Source: Ligilactobacillus murinus DSM 20452 = NBRC 14221 (GTDB lineage: Bacteria; Bacillota; Bacilli; Lactobacillales; Lactobacillaceae). From it: a stretch of DNA of 50,913 nt. This document shows, piece by piece, positions 39,252 to 48,555 of the stretch. Under the pieces are notes generated by a model. It was not told the DNA's origin. It was given only the letters and a program-made list of their open reading frames with translations, and made no database searches. The stretch lies in NCBI RefSeq assembly GCF_001591685.1, contig NZ_BCVJ01000007.1, positions 1 to 50,913 on the forward strand, written 5' to 3'. Every line of letters starts with the position of its first letter. Position 1 is the first letter of the stretch. Made by a program: the position numbers and the translations under genes.

Positions 39252-40196
39252 ATGATCGAATTTGAAAAACCAAAAATTCATAAAATCGAAGAAGGTCAAG
39301 ATTACGGTAAGTTCGTCGTTGAACCGCTTGAACGTGGTTATGGTACAACTTTAGGTAACTCTTTACGTCGTATCTTACTTTCTTCCTTACCAGGTGCAGC
39401 GATCACTGATGTTCAAATTGATGGTGTGTTACATGAATTCTCCACTGTAAAAGGTGTTTTAGAAGATGTGACAGCGATCATCTTGAACTTAAAGAAAGTC
39501 GCACTTAAACTTGATTCTGAAGATTCTCAAACTTTAGAATTTGATGTTGTTGGGCCAAAAGAAGTTACTGCCGGTGACATTCAAGGTAGCAGTGATGTAG
39601 AAATCCTCAACCCAGATCAATATATTTGTACTGTGGCTGATGGCGCTGTGTTCCATGCTAGAATGACTGCTAACAAGGGTCGAGGCTATGTTTCCGCAAC
39701 GGAAAACAAGGCTAAGGCTGAAGATATGCCTATTGGCGTTTTACCAATCGACTCAATTTATACCCCGATCGAACGTGTCAACTACCAAGTAGAAAAAACA
39801 CGTGTTGGTCAAAAAAATGATTATGATAAATTAACGTTAGACGTGTGGACAAATGGCTCGATCACACCAAGTGAAGCGATCAGCTTGTCCGCTAAGATCT
39901 TAACAGAGCATTTGACATTATTTGTTGATTTGACAGATGAAGCTAAGAATGCTGAGATCATGGTCGAAAAAGAAGAAACACATAAAGAAAAAATGCTTGA
40001 AATGACAATCGAAGAACTTGACTTGTCTGTACGTTCATACAACTGCTTGAAGCGTGCTGGTATCAATACTGTGCAAGCTTTGACTAACAAGTCTGAAGCA
40101 GACATGATGAAGGTACGTAACCTTGGTCGCAAGTCCTTGGAAGAAGTTAAGGCTAAATTGGCAGATCTTGGCTTGTCATTACGTCATGATGACTAA
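39252..40196 (+). CDS. rpoA: DNA-directed RNA polymerase subunit alpha
   Basis: A 314-residue subunit that starts assembly (N-terminal domain with [17 protein letters not shown]) and binds UP elements and activators (C-terminal domain with [16 protein letters not shown] and [13 protein letters not shown]). I start at ATG 39252 (MIEFEKPK) behind GAAAGGGG; the in-frame ATG at 39231 is upstream of that site. Confidence 0.97.
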   Translation: MIEFEKPKIHKIEEGQDYGKFVVEPLERGYGTTLGNSLRRILLSSLPGAAITDVQIDGVLHEFSTVKGVLEDVTAIILNLKKVALKLDSEDSQTLEFDVVGPKEVTAGDIQGSSDVEILNPDQYICTVADGAVFHARMTANKGRGYVSATENKAKAEDMPIGVLPIDSIYTPIERVNYQVEKTRVGQKNDYDKLTLDVWTNGSITPSEAISLSAKILTEHLTLFVDLTDEAKNAEIMVEKEETHKEKMLEMTIEELDLSVRSYNCLKRAGINTVQALTNKSEADMMKVRNLGRKSLEEVKAKLADLGLSLRHDD

Positions 40197-40223
40197 TATA
40201 AAATTTAAGGGAGGGAACTGTTC

Positions 40224-40607
40224 ATGGCTTACCGTAAATTAGGTCGCACAAGCGCACACCGTAAATCAATGTTACGCAACTTGACAACTGACTTGATCGT
40301 TAACGGTCGTATCGTTACAACAGAAACACGTGCTAAAGAAGTACGTAAGACTGCTGAAAAGATGATCACTTTGGGTAAAAAAGGTGATTTAGCTTCTCGT
40401 CGTCGTGCTGCTGCATTCATGATGGATGTTGTTGCAGACGTCAAAGAAGATGGCGATAAGGCAGTTGTTCAAACAGCATTACAAAAGTTGTTTGAAGAAG
40501 TTGCACCTCGTTTTGAAGGCCGTAACGGCGGTTACACACGTATCATCAAGATGAACGAACGCCGCGGCGATGCAGCTAAGATGGCTGTTCTTGAATTGGT
40601 CGACTAA
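40224..40607 (+). CDS. rplQ: 50S ribosomal protein L17 (bL17)
   Basis: A 127-residue protein at the tunnel-exit rim, beginning [23 protein letters not shown] start after AGGGAGG. Last gene of the alpha cluster; the structured RNA at 40642-40751 follows. Confidence 0.97.
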   Translation: MAYRKLGRTSAHRKSMLRNLTTDLIVNGRIVTTETRAKEVRKTAEKMITLGKKGDLASRRRAAAFMMDVVADVKEDGDKAVVQTALQKLFEEVAPRFEGRNGGYTRIIKMNERRGDAAKMAVLELVD

Positions 40608-40641
40608 TTTTTATTAATTATTAGCGACGAATATAACTAGT

Positions 40642-40751
40642 GTCACTTTTATAGCGATAACTGGGCGTTACGATGTTGGGTAAAACCGAGTCTAGTCCTA
40701 AGTAGCAGATATTGGATCTGTGAAACCTTCGTTATAAAAAGTGATTTTTTT
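40642..40751 (+). ncRNA. L17 downstream element-like structured RNA (3' UTR of rplQ)
   Basis: Outer arms GTCACTTTTATAGCG and CGTTATAAAAAGTGA pair over about 14 bases and end in a T-run, enclosing roughly 75 bases with an internal CAGAT/ATCTG hairpin. Position right after rplQ in a lactic-acid bacterium, size and the terminator-like closing stem match the L17DE RNA motif. I compare from memory of the family description, not with a covariance model. It may terminate or control the operon's 3' end. Confidence 0.6.
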
Positions 40752-40796
40752 ATTATTTTCATTTAGACTGATCTTCGGGTAGGATCGATTTATTTA

Positions 40797-40823
40797 AGGG
40801 TGCTCTTTGGAGTGCTCTTTTTA
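40797..40823 (+). terminator. Second hairpin/terminator after rplQ
   Basis: AGGGTGCTC and GAGTGCTCT pair with wobble around a TTTG loop, with a T-run behind. It follows the L17DE-like element. Confidence 0.6.
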
Positions 40824-40825
40824 TT

Positions 40826-41123
40826 TTGCTAAAAATAATAATGTTTGTTAACTTAATTTGCTTATTTACCGAAATAATTAGAGCGCAATGTTTTAAATCG
40901 TTTTTTTGGATTAATAAAAATTTAATATTGGATTATAGAATAAATAACGTAAAGGGTAGACGAAGGCAAAAGCTGCTTTCTAACAAGCAAAAATTTAAGA
41001 CCAAGAAGTTAAGTGTTGGCGCAGCCTCTGTTTTAGTTGGGACGATCTTTGCAACTTATCTGGTAGACAAGTTCTTAGCTGATAACTCCAACAAGTGCTG
41101 AAAACGTAAGAAAGAACAATTAA
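40826..41123 (+). pseudogene. Decayed start of a YSIRK-type surface protein
   Basis: An open frame to 41101 ends in KFKTKKLSVGAASVLVGTIF followed by ATYLVDKFLADN: this is the YSIRK-G/S signal-peptide pattern of Gram-positive wall-anchored adhesins, with FKTKK in place of YSIRK and an ADN-like cleavage region. It stops right after, with NSNKC; in the next frame TSAENVRKNN runs on to a stop at 41121, as a surface protein would continue. No ribosome site precedes the start I can see and no mature domain follows. I read it as a frameshifted, truncated remnant; the first 40 residues may be non-coding. The whole 40.6-41.3 kb stretch seems debris of an insertion or deletion. Confidence 0.6.
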
Positions 41124-41214
41124 ATTTGTTAGAACTTACTTATTAATTATCAGGCGTAAAAAAATGTGCAACAATGAGCTTTTTGTCTGAGATAAAATAA
41201 TTGCATTTGAAAAA

Positions 41215-41228
41215 AGAAAGCGGTAACG
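41215..41228 (+). promoter_or_regulatory. Possible cre (CcpA) site
   Basis: AGAAAGCGGTAACG agrees with the cre consensus at 12 of 14 positions. It lies about 50 bases upstream of the -35 of the flavoprotein gene; a GAAAGGAG with no gene behind it follows, so it could belong to a lost gene. Confidence 0.4.
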
Positions 41229-41256
41229 TCAACAGTGAAAGGAGTTAAATAAAAAA

Positions 41257-41271
41257 CTTACAAAATGTAAG
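41257..41271. promoter_or_regulatory. Perfect dyad operator upstream of the RclA-like gene
   Basis: CTTACA-AAA-TGTAAG, a perfect 6-bp inverted repeat, ends 7 bases before the probable -35. It is a likely repressor or activator site for the flavoprotein operon; the regulator is not in the window. Confidence 0.5.
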
Positions 41272-41278
41272 CATATTG

Positions 41279-41307
41279 TGTGACAAGTTCGCTAAACTTT
41301 GTATAAT
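41279..41307 (+). promoter_or_regulatory. Promoter of the RclA-like gene
   Basis: TATAAT at 41302 (consensus), 17 bases after TGTGAC at 41279; the weak -35 suggests activator dependence. Confidence 0.5.
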
Positions 41308-41343
41308 CAATAGTAGAGACCCGAATAGAAAGTGGGAATGAAA

Positions 41344-42672
41344 ATGGAAAAGGTAAAAAATATCGTTATTGGTTTTGGCAAGGGTGGAAAGACCTTAGCT
41401 AAAACATTGGCAAGTAAAGGTGAAGAAGTTTTAGTGATCGAACGTTCTGCTCAGATGTATGGTGGGACATGTATCAATATTGGCTGTTTGCCCTCAAAGC
41501 GTTTGATCATTGAGGCCGAGAAAAAAACAGCTTTTGATCAAGCTGTAGTCGGAAAAAATGAGATGACAGCTTTCTTACGTGATAAGAATTACCATATGCT
41601 AGCCGATGAGCCGACTGTGCGTGTTTTAGATGGGACAGCTAAATTTAAGTCAGACCATGTAGTTACAGTAACGACGCCGGCTGGTGAGACACTAGATTTT
41701 GAAGGGGAACGGATCTTTATCAATACTGGGGCTGAACCAGTGATATTGCCGATCCCAGGTCTAGCTGACAGCAAGTATTTATTGGATTCAACTGGTGCTA
41801 TGGATCAAAGCGATCTGCCTAAAGAATTAGTGATCATTGGTGCTGGTTACATCGGGCTTGAATTTGCTAGCATGTTTGCTAATTATGGTGCTAAAGTCAC
41901 TGTTTTGGATGCTTCAGATAAGTTTATTTCAAGAGAAGATGATGATATTTCCCAAATGGTCTTTGATGACTTGAGTGCTTTGGGGATCGATTTCAAGTTG
42001 GGGGTCAAGATCAAAAAAGTTTATGACCTTGAGGATAAAGTTGAGATCGTCTACGAAAAAGACGGTGAACATACAGTAACGGCGGATAAAGTTTTAGCTG
42101 CGACTGGACGTAAACCTCGGACCAGTGATCTAGGTTTAGAAAATACCGCGATCAAATTGGATGACCGTGGGGCAGTGATCGTTGATGATCAATTGCATAC
42201 CAGTGTCCCTGGTGTTTGGGCACTTGGCGATGTCAAAGGCGGGCTTCAATTTACCTATATCTCTTTAGATGATTTCCGGATCGTTAAAGATGAACTTTTT
42301 GGGGCTGGCAAACGTCGGATCAGTGATCGGAAAAATGTTCCTTATAGTGTCTTTATTGAACCACCACTATCTAAAGTTGGTTTAAATGAAAAAGAGGCTA
42401 AGGCAGCAGGAGTCGAATATAAGCTCTTCAAGTTGCCAGTTGCAGCTATCCCTAAGGCACGGGTCTTAAAGGATACACGTGGACTCTTTAAAGTTTTAGT
42501 TGATCCTGAAACGGACTTGATCTTAGGGGCTACGATCTATGCTAAGGAATCACACGAGCTGATCAATTTGCTCAGTTTAGCGCTCAATGCTAAATTACCA
42601 TACACAATGTTGCGTGATCAGATCTATACCCATCCAACAATGAGTGAAGCACTCAATGATGTTTTAAAATAA
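41344..42672 (+). CDS. RclA-like NAD(P)/FAD-dependent disulfide oxidoreductase
   Basis: A 442-residue flavoprotein of the pyridine nucleotide-disulfide oxidoreductase family. FAD site IVIGFGKGGKTLA; redox-active GGTCINIGCLPSK with Cys43 and Cys48; NAD(P) site VIIGAGYIGLEFASMFANYG; second FAD site WALGDVKGG; dimer-interface YTHPTMSEALND. The GFGKGGKT start, and the elements LQFTYISLDD, DRKNVPYSVF and LPVAAIP, match RclA, the copper reductase that protects against hypochlorous acid in E. coli. I choose ATG 41344, 7 bases after AAAGTGGG; GTG 41332 and ATG 41338 are alternatives. It is followed by an SDR-like gene after 17 bases. Confidence 0.85.
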   Translation: MEKVKNIVIGFGKGGKTLAKTLASKGEEVLVIERSAQMYGGTCINIGCLPSKRLIIEAEKKTAFDQAVVGKNEMTAFLRDKNYHMLADEPTVRVLDGTAKFKSDHVVTVTTPAGETLDFEGERIFINTGAEPVILPIPGLADSKYLLDSTGAMDQSDLPKELVIIGAGYIGLEFASMFANYGAKVTVLDASDKFISREDDDISQMVFDDLSALGIDFKLGVKIKKVYDLEDKVEIVYEKDGEHTVTADKVLAATGRKPRTSDLGLENTAIKLDDRGAVIVDDQLHTSVPGVWALGDVKGGLQFTYISLDDFRIVKDELFGAGKRRISDRKNVPYSVFIEPPLSKVGLNEKEAKAAGVEYKLFKLPVAAIPKARVLKDTRGLFKVLVDPETDLILGATIYAKESHELINLLSLALNAKLPYTMLRDQIYTHPTMSEALNDVLK

Positions 42673-42689
42673 AGTGAGGTAAAGCAAAA

Positions 42690-43331
42690 ATGAAAATTTT
42701 TGTAGTCGGTGCTACAGGTCGAGTTGCATCAGAATTGGTCAAAGATCTAGTGGCTAAGGGACATCAAGTGACCGCAGCTGCACGTCATCCTGAAAATGTC
42801 TTGTTGAAAGATTCTCCCCAAGTGACGGCCGTCAAATTAGACTTGCATGCTTCAAAAGAAGAATTGGCAGCGTTGATCGGTCAACAAGATGCGATCTACT
42901 TTACAGCTGGTTCACGTGGTAAAGATCTCTTACAAACTGATGCCTTTGGTGCCGTTAAGACGATGCAAGCTGCTGAGTTGAATGGTATCAAACGTTATAT
43001 CATGTTGAGCTCATTACATGCTTTAGAACCAGAATTTTGGTATGAAGATGGTTTGGCTCAGATCATGGATTATAATATTGCCAAATTCTTTGCAGACCAC
43101 TATCTGGTGCATAACACGGACTTAGATTATACGATCTTACAACCAACCGCTCTGACTGAAGAACCTGGTACAGGTAAGATCACAGTTGGAGCAAATAAAG
43201 TTTCCAAAAATCCGATCCCAGATGTGGCTTTGACCTTAGCGGAGATCTTAGAACATGACAACACGCGCAAAAAAGTTATCATGATGAGTAGTGGTGATAC
43301 CCCGATCGAGCAAGCTTTGGCAAGCGTATAA
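42690..43331 (+). CDS. NAD(P)-binding SDR-like (NmrA-type) protein
   Basis: A 213-residue Rossmann protein of the atypical short-chain dehydrogenase group. Its VVGATGRVASELV is the nucleotide-binding GxxGxxG motif; the YIMLSSLHA strand is followed by no YxxxK catalytic pair in the usual place (DYNIAKFFAD offers a variant with Tyr and Lys). Such proteins act as quinone or NADPH sensors or reductases. RBS GTGAGG precedes the ATG. Operon with the RclA-like gene, suggesting a redox-stress unit. Confidence 0.8.
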   Translation: MKIFVVGATGRVASELVKDLVAKGHQVTAAARHPENVLLKDSPQVTAVKLDLHASKEELAALIGQQDAIYFTAGSRGKDLLQTDAFGAVKTMQAAELNGIKRYIMLSSLHALEPEFWYEDGLAQIMDYNIAKFFADHYLVHNTDLDYTILQPTALTEEPGTGKITVGANKVSKNPIPDVALTLAEILEHDNTRKKVIMMSSGDTPIEQALASV

Positions 43332-43337
43332 CAATGG

Positions 43338-43379
43338 CTAACTAAAAAGTCGACCGTAATTGGTCGGCTTTTTAGTTAG
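43338..43379. terminator. Bidirectional terminator
   Basis: A long near-perfect stem: CTAACTAAAAAG-CGACC and its complement around a short loop. It stops the RclA-SDR operon and also contains the last codons and stop of the minus-strand reductase. Confidence 0.88.
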
Positions 43380-43841
43380 TTTAATTGCACTTGGCGAAAG
43401 TGTGATCATCGGTGCTACCGAAAGCACAGGCATTTTGAGCCCTTGCATGACTAAGCGTAAGGCGATCTGGGCTTGAGAGCCCCCGTGTCCGCCAAAAGTG
43501 ACCAAGCAAGCTGGTTTATCTTGCCATTCGCGATAGAGATAGTCAAGTGCATTTTTCAAGACGGCAGGATAGCCCCAGTTATATTGAGGAACGATGAAGA
43601 TAAAGCCTGCATAAGTGGCGATCTTTTCACTCCAGCGTTTAGTCGTCTCATGATGGTAAGTACTAGTTTGGGGCATTTCACTTTCATCTAAGAAGGGTAA
43701 GTCAAAATCAGCTAGATCGATAATATCGTAGGTTAGTTCAGCTTGAGGTAGATTTTTAGCGAACCATTCAGCGATCAAAGAACTTCGTCGCCCAGGACGC
43801 GTACTGCCGATAATGATCCCAATTTTTTCATAGAATTTCAC
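43338..43841 (-). CDS. NADPH-dependent FMN reductase family protein
   Basis: A 167-residue flavodoxin-like reductase. GSTRPGRRSSLIAEWF is the FMN-phosphate loop, and PQYNWGYPAVLKNALDYL is the family's signature (P-x-Y-N-x-x-x-P-x-x-L-K-N-A-L-D). It uses NAD(P)H to reduce FMN, quinones or azo compounds. The last ten residues are encoded inside the bidirectional terminator, so the tail is probably not conserved. Start ATG 43841 follows GAGGTG. It points towards the RclA operon and away from ecfA1. Confidence 0.87.
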   Translation of the reverse strand: MKFYEKIGIIIGSTRPGRRSSLIAEWFAKNLPQAELTYDIIDLADFDLPFLDESEMPQTSTYHHETTKRWSEKIATYAGFIFIVPQYNWGYPAVLKNALDYLYREWQDKPACLVTFGGHGGSQAQIALRLVMQGLKMPVLSVAPMITLSPSAIKLTKKPTNYGRLFS

Positions 43842-43899
43842 CTCGTAACTTTAAATTTAGAAGTAAAATCTCAGATTGGCAAATAAAAACGTGAGAATG

Positions 43900-43908
43900 T
43901 GGTATATT
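43900..43908 (+). promoter_or_regulatory. Extended -10 promoter of the ecf operon
   Basis: TGGTATATT, an extended -10, lies 52 bases before ecfA1 with a weak -35. A GTTGC/GCAAC hairpin follows in the leader. Confidence 0.45.
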
Positions 43909-43959
43909 ATTCCTAAAGGGTTGCAGACTAGCAACTAAAATTTCAGTGGGGGAAGCTAA

Positions 43960-44799
43960 ATGAGTGCAATTATTGAGATAAAAGATCTTAGCTTTGCGTA
44001 CGATGAAGAGAGTCAACAAAAGACATTGTCGCAGATCGATTTAACGATCGAACAAGGACAATGGGTCGCTTTGATCGGTCATAATGGAAGTGGCAAGAGC
44101 ACTTTGGCTAAATTGCTCGATGGGCTATTGACGCCAACTGAGGGGACGATAACCGTTGCCGGCCTTCCCTTGAATGAAGAAAACATTTGGGCGATCAGAG
44201 ACCAGATCGGGATGGTCTTTCAGAATCCGGATAATCAATTTGTAGGCGCAGATGTTGAAGGCGATGTGGCTTTTGGCTTAGAAAATCGGGGCGTTTCCTA
44301 TGAGCAAATGCATCAACGAGTAAAAGAAGCCTTAGAAGCTGTCAACATGCAAGCTTTTGCCAAACACGAACCAGTTCGTCTCTCGGGGGGACAAAAGCAA
44401 CGTGTTGCGATCGCAGGCGTCTTAGCGATCAGACCCCAGATCGTGATCTTTGATGAATCGACTAGTATGCTTGATCCCGAGGGCCGAGCAGAGTTAGTTG
44501 CTTTAATGCGACGTTTGAATAAGGAAGAAGGCTTCACCGTTATTTCGATCACACATGATATCGATGAAGCCGCCTTGGCTGATCGGATCATTGTGCTAGA
44601 GAAAGGTAAAGTGATCGATGATGACACGCCAGAAAATATCTTTACTCGAGGAAATGAATTGAGTAAAGTAGGGTTAGATGTGCCTTATCCTGAACGGTTG
44701 AAGCATGAGCTAGCTAAGTTGGGGATCAAAGTACCAAAAAAATATTTGACAGAAAAGGAATTGGTGGACTGGTTATGGCAATTCAACTTGAAAAATTAA
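43960..44799 (+). CDS. ecfA1: ECF transporter ATPase subunit A1
   Basis: A 279-residue ABC ATPase that powers energy-coupling-factor vitamin uptake with EcfA2, EcfT and exchangeable S proteins. Walker [11 protein letters not shown]-loop VFQNPDNQF, signature [13 protein letters not shown], Walker [13 protein letters not shown]-loop SITHD. ATG start after GGGGGAAG. It overlaps ecfA2 by 25 bases. Confidence 0.95.
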   Translation: MSAIIEIKDLSFAYDEESQQKTLSQIDLTIEQGQWVALIGHNGSGKSTLAKLLDGLLTPTEGTITVAGLPLNEENIWAIRDQIGMVFQNPDNQFVGADVEGDVAFGLENRGVSYEQMHQRVKEALEAVNMQAFAKHEPVRLSGGQKQRVAIAGVLAIRPQIVIFDESTSMLDPEGRAELVALMRRLNKEEGFTVISITHDIDEAALADRIIVLEKGKVIDDDTPENIFTRGNELSKVGLDVPYPERLKHELAKLGIKVPKKYLTEKELVDWLWQFNLKN

Positions 44800-45647
44800 G
44801 CTATACGTATCAAGCCGCGACCCCTTTAGCCCAACAAGCCCTAAAAGACGTAAGCTTTACGATCAAAGATCAAAGTTTTACTGCTATTGTTGGACATACT
44901 GGGAGTGGAAAGTCTACCTTGTTACAGCATTTAAATGGACTTTTAAAGCCTACCAGTGGTCGTTTGACGGTCAATGGGCAGGTGATCACGCCAGCGACTA
45001 AAAATAAAGAGTTAGCTAAGTTGCGCCAAGAAGTTGGTTTCGTGTTTCAATTTCCCGAAGCCCAACTATTTGAAGAGACGGTCTTAAAAGATATCGCATT
45101 TGCGCCGAAAAATTTTGGTGCGACCGAGCAAGAAGCCGAAAAGATCGCGCGTGAAAAAGCCCAACTCGTCAATTTAGATGAAAGTGTGCTAGAGCGTTCG
45201 CCCTTTGAGCTTTCTGGGGGCCAGATGCGTCGGGTCGCGATCGCAGGGATCTTGGCGATGTCACCTAAAGTTTTAGTTTTAGATGAACCAACTGCAGGCT
45301 TAGATCCAAGTGGACGTGCCGAAATGATGGCATTGTTCAAGCGACTTCATGAAAAAGAAAAATTGACGATCATCTTAGTGACCCATCAAATGAATGATGT
45401 AGCTAATTTTGCTGATCAAGTTTTAGTGATGGAATCAGGGCGCTTGCTCGCCGATAAAACGCCGGCAGAGCTTTTTTCAGATCCAGGCTGGCTAAAAAAA
45501 CATCATTTAAACTTGCCACAAACGACCGCTTTTGCGCAGCGATTAGTTGAACGGGGGATGGAATTTGCTCAGTTACCGTTAACTGAACATGAATTAGCAA
45601 AAGTTTTAGCGACAAAAATAAAAGAAGCGGAGGGAGAAAATGGATAA
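44775..45647 (+). CDS. ecfA2: ECF transporter ATPase subunit A2
   Basis: A 290-residue ABC ATPase, partner of EcfA1. Walker [11 protein letters not shown]-loop [14 protein letters not shown], signature [13 protein letters not shown], Walker [13 protein letters not shown]-loop VTHQM. The start lies within ecfA1, and the end overlaps ecfT by 8 bases, so the three genes are tightly coupled. Confidence 0.95.
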   Translation: MAIQLEKLSYTYQAATPLAQQALKDVSFTIKDQSFTAIVGHTGSGKSTLLQHLNGLLKPTSGRLTVNGQVITPATKNKELAKLRQEVGFVFQFPEAQLFEETVLKDIAFAPKNFGATEQEAEKIAREKAQLVNLDESVLERSPFELSGGQMRRVAIAGILAMSPKVLVLDEPTAGLDPSGRAEMMALFKRLHEKEKLTIILVTHQMNDVANFADQVLVMESGRLLADKTPAELFSDPGWLKKHHLNLPQTTAFAQRLVERGMEFAQLPLTEHELAKVLATKIKEAEGENG

Positions 45648-46434
45648 ACTGTTACTTGGACGTTACATTCAAGGTGATTCTTTGGTCCATCGCCTTGACC
45701 CCCGCGTCAAAATGATCTTATGTTTTTATTTTGTCTTGATCATCTTTTTATGTAACAACTGGCAATCATATCTGTTATTAGGGATCGTGACCTTGCTTAG
45801 TGTGTTACTTTCAAAGATCGACCTGAGCTATTTTGTCAAAGGGGTCATGCCGTTGATCTGGCTGATCTTATTTACGGTCCTTTTGCAGGTCTTTTTTACA
45901 CGTGGAGGCCCGACTTATTGGCAGTTTGGCCCGTTGACTTTGACACAGTTTGGCTTAGTCAATGGTTTTTATGTCTTTTGTCGTTTTGTCTTGATCATTT
46001 TTATGTCGACTCTTTTGACTGTGACAACGACACCACTTGCGATCGCGGATGCAACTGAATCGTTGATGCAACCATTAAAGAAATTAAAGGTCCCAGTGCA
46101 TGAGATCGCCTTGATGTTATCGATCGCGTTGCGTTTTGTGCCGACTTTGATGGATGAGACGACTAAGATCATGAATGCCCAACGTTCACGTGGGGTCGAT
46201 TTTAGCGAGGGCAGTTTGATCTCCCGGATAAAGGCAGTGATCCCACTATTGATCCCCCTATTTGTCAGTGCCTTGACGCGGGCCGAAGATCTGGCAACTG
46301 CGATGGAAGCGCGAGGTTATCGTGGAGGAGAAGGGCGAAGCAAGTATCGGGTGCAAGTTTGGCATTTACAAGATACGCTAGCTTTAGTTTTCTTTTTCCT
46401 AGTGACTCTCGCCTTGATATTTTTGAGAAATTGA
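45640..46434 (+). CDS. ecfT: ECF transporter transmembrane subunit T
   Basis: A 264-residue membrane scaffold with about five to eight membrane segments. The two coupling-helix signatures are present: AQRSRG and EARGYRGG, which dock onto the ATPases. ATG start behind GGAGGGAG in ecfA2. Shared by several vitamin-binding S proteins encoded elsewhere. Confidence 0.95.
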   Translation: MDKLLLGRYIQGDSLVHRLDPRVKMILCFYFVLIIFLCNNWQSYLLLGIVTLLSVLLSKIDLSYFVKGVMPLIWLILFTVLLQVFFTRGGPTYWQFGPLTLTQFGLVNGFYVFCRFVLIIFMSTLLTVTTTPLAIADATESLMQPLKKLKVPVHEIALMLSIALRFVPTLMDETTKIMNAQRSRGVDFSEGSLISRIKAVIPLLIPLFVSALTRAEDLATAMEARGYRGGEGRSKYRVQVWHLQDTLALVFFFLVTLALIFLRN

Positions 46435-46443
46435 GGAATTTTA

Positions 46444-47196
46444 ATGACGAAGCGTTATATGATAACTTTAGCCTACGATGGCACTAATTTTGCAGGCTTT
46501 CAAGCCCAACCAAAGCAACGGACCGTGCAATCAGTCCTAGAAAAAGCACTCAATAAGATGAGTAAATTTGACGACTATATCACGATCTATGGCTCTGGGC
46601 GCACTGATTCGGGTGTTCATGCTTTGGGGCAAGTCATTCACTTTGATTTTCCCCATGATATCTCACCAGAAGGGATGCTCAAGGGATTAAATTCAATGCT
46701 GCCCCTTGATTGTGAGGTCATCGACTGCAAGATCGTCAGTGATGACTTTCATGCCCGCTTTACCACCCACGGCAAGCGCTATATGTATCGTGTCAGCCGT
46801 TCATGGTTTACCGATCCTTTCAAACGTTTCTACACGGGACATTACAAGTATCCCCTTGATATCAAGCGGATAGAAGAAGCCATGCCCGATGTCGTAGGAA
46901 CGCATGATTTTTCAAGTTTTGTAGCTTCTGGCAGTCAAACTAAAGATCATGTCCGGACGATCTATGAGGCTACTGTCAGAGAAGACAAAGAAAACAATGA
47001 AGTGATCTTTGAATTCTACGGCAACGGCTTTTTGTATAATCAAGTGCGGATCATGGTCGCAACTTTGCTTGAGATCGGCAATGGTAAGCGACCAGTTCAT
47101 GATTTTTTGCGGTTGTATGAAGTCAAAGACCGCAATGAATGTCGGGAAACAGCACCGGCAAGTGGACTTTATCTGAAGAAAGTATATTATGAATAA
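46444..47196 (+). CDS. truA: tRNA pseudouridine(38-40) synthase TruA
   Basis: A 250-residue enzyme making pseudouridine at positions 38-40 of tRNA anticodon arms. The catalytic Asp55 lies in [22 protein letters not shown] and [15 protein letters not shown] are further family motifs. ATG start 46444 after TGAGGAA, 9 bases behind ecfT; the usual neighbour order in Firmicutes. Confidence 0.95.
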   Translation: MTKRYMITLAYDGTNFAGFQAQPKQRTVQSVLEKALNKMSKFDDYITIYGSGRTDSGVHALGQVIHFDFPHDISPEGMLKGLNSMLPLDCEVIDCKIVSDDFHARFTTHGKRYMYRVSRSWFTDPFKRFYTGHYKYPLDIKRIEEAMPDVVGTHDFSSFVASGSQTKDHVRTIYEATVREDKENNEVIFEFYGNGFLYNQVRIMVATLLEIGNGKRPVHDFLRLYEVKDRNECRETAPASGLYLKKVYYE

Positions 47197-47233
47197 AATA
47201 TGGCTTGATTTTACGATTTATTGAAAGTTATAA

Positions 47234-47262
47234 TTGACTATACCTAAAAAAAATCGTAATAT
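47234..47262 (+). promoter_or_regulatory. Promoter of rplM-rpsI
   Basis: TTGACT at 47234 and TAATAT at 47257 with a 17-base spacer. The 80-base leader has a TGTTTG/CAAACA hairpin (about 47309-47321), in the place where Firmicutes carry the L13 leader RNA. Confidence 0.65.
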
Positions 47263-47347
47263 AGTATTTGGTATTGTTTGCCCCACAGTAAGCCCCGTTA
47301 ATCTTATTGTTTGTCAAACATGTATACATTAAATGGAGGAAATAAAC

Positions 47348-47791
47348 GTGCGTACAACATATATTGCAAAACCAGGCGAAGTAGAACGTAAATGGTATGT
47401 CGTAGATGCAACAGATGTTCCTTTGGGACGCTTATCCACAGTGGTAGCATCTGTTTTACGCGGCAAGAACAAGCCTACTTTCACACCAAACGTTGATACA
47501 GGTGACTTTGTGATCGTCATCAATGCAGAAAAAGTTGCTTTGACAGGTCGTAAAGCAACAGATAAGATCTATTACCATCACTCAAACCATCCAGGTGGCT
47601 TGAAGGAACGTACAGCTGGTGACTACCGTGAAAAGGATCCAGAAAAATTGATCGCATTATCTGTTAAAGGTATGCTTCCAAAGGGTACTCTTGGTCGTGC
47701 ACAAGCTAAGAAGCTTCACGTTTACCGTGGTGCAGAACACAAGCATGCTGCTCAAAACCCAGAAGTATTAGACATCACAAACTTAATCTAG
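47348..47791 (+). CDS. rplM: 50S ribosomal protein L13 (uL13)
   Basis: A 147-residue early-assembly protein, beginning [20 protein letters not shown] with DVPLGRLS and [12 protein letters not shown] choose GTG 47348, 6 bases after GGAGGA; the ORF from 47333 includes that site. Paired with rpsI as in most bacteria. Confidence 0.97.
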   Translation: MRTTYIAKPGEVERKWYVVDATDVPLGRLSTVVASVLRGKNKPTFTPNVDTGDFVIVINAEKVALTGRKATDKIYYHHSNHPGGLKERTAGDYREKDPEKLIALSVKGMLPKGTLGRAQAKKLHVYRGAEHKHAAQNPEVLDITNLI

Positions 47792-47804
47792 GAGGAAAAC
47801 GAAT

Positions 47805-48197
47805 TTGGCACAAGTACAATATCGCGGCACAGGTCGTCGTAAAAACTCAGTTGCACGTGTGATCTTGGTACCAGGTACAGGTAAGATCACAATGAACGGC
47901 AAATCTGCAGAAGAATACATTCCATTTGCAAACTTACGCGAAGTTATGGCTCAACCATTCGTTGCCACAGAAACAAAAGACCAATATGACGTATTGGTAA
48001 ACGTTAACGGTGGTGGCTTCTCAGGTCAAGCTGGCGCTACACGTCATGGTATCGCACGCGCTTTACTTGAAGTAGATCCAGACTTCCGCGGTGTCTTGAA
48101 ACGTGCAGGTCTCTTGACTCGTGATGCACGTATGAAAGAACGTAAGAAGCCAGGTCTTAAGAAGGCTCGTAAAGCTTCACAATTCTCAAAACGTTAA
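47805..48197 (+). CDS. rpsI: 30S ribosomal protein S9 (uS9)
   Basis: A 130-residue protein whose C-terminal tail ([11 protein letters not shown]) reaches the P-site tRNA. It begins [19 protein letters not shown]. Start is TTG 47805 behind TAGGAGG. Terminator follows. Confidence 0.97.
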   Translation: MAQVQYRGTGRRKNSVARVILVPGTGKITMNGKSAEEYIPFANLREVMAQPFVATETKDQYDVLVNVNGGGFSGQAGATRHGIARALLEVDPDFRGVLKRAGLLTRDARMKERKKPGLKKARKASQFSKR

Positions 48198-48219
48198 TAT
48201 CGCGTTATATCAACGTTTC

Positions 48220-48257
48220 AAACGCATTTCTCACTTTGGTGGGGGATGCGTTTTTTT
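48220..48257 (+). terminator. Terminator after rpsI
   Basis: AACGCAT pairs with ATGCGTT around an inner CTCAC/GTGGG stem, with a T-run. From here to 48555 there is no gene, only the promoter region of the kinase operon. Confidence 0.85.
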
Positions 48258-48449
48258 GTATTGACCTAGATTTTTATTTCGGAATTGTCAAATAAAGTTA
48301 GAAAAAAGTGGATACCAAAAAATAGTTAAGGCTGTTTTTTTAAACTGTTCGTGTCTTTAAATATATGTAACACTCACTGTAGAGCCCTTAAGATATTTAG
48401 GAGCATATATCTAGCAAAAAATCAATCTTCAGATTAATATTTTTTGTAG

Positions 48450-48455
48450 TATAAT
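48450..48455 (+). promoter_or_regulatory. Possible -10 of the kinase operon
   Basis: TATAAT 100 bases before the kinase gene; no good -35 at 16-18 bases, so the promoter is likely activated, perhaps by its own regulator. Confidence 0.4.
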
Positions 48456-48555
48456 TCAGGGTGAAAACATGGATGCAAAGCTAAGAAGATAGTTGGTGAT
48501 AAATTACCTACTTTAAAGGGGAAACAGATGTTTATTAAAAGGGGGGATCGTATAA

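Noticed and set aside
48290-48330. AAAGTTAGA and ATAGTTAAG as LytTR repeats before the kinase gene
   Set aside because: Their spacing (28 bases start to start) does not fit the usual 21-22, and the match is weak.
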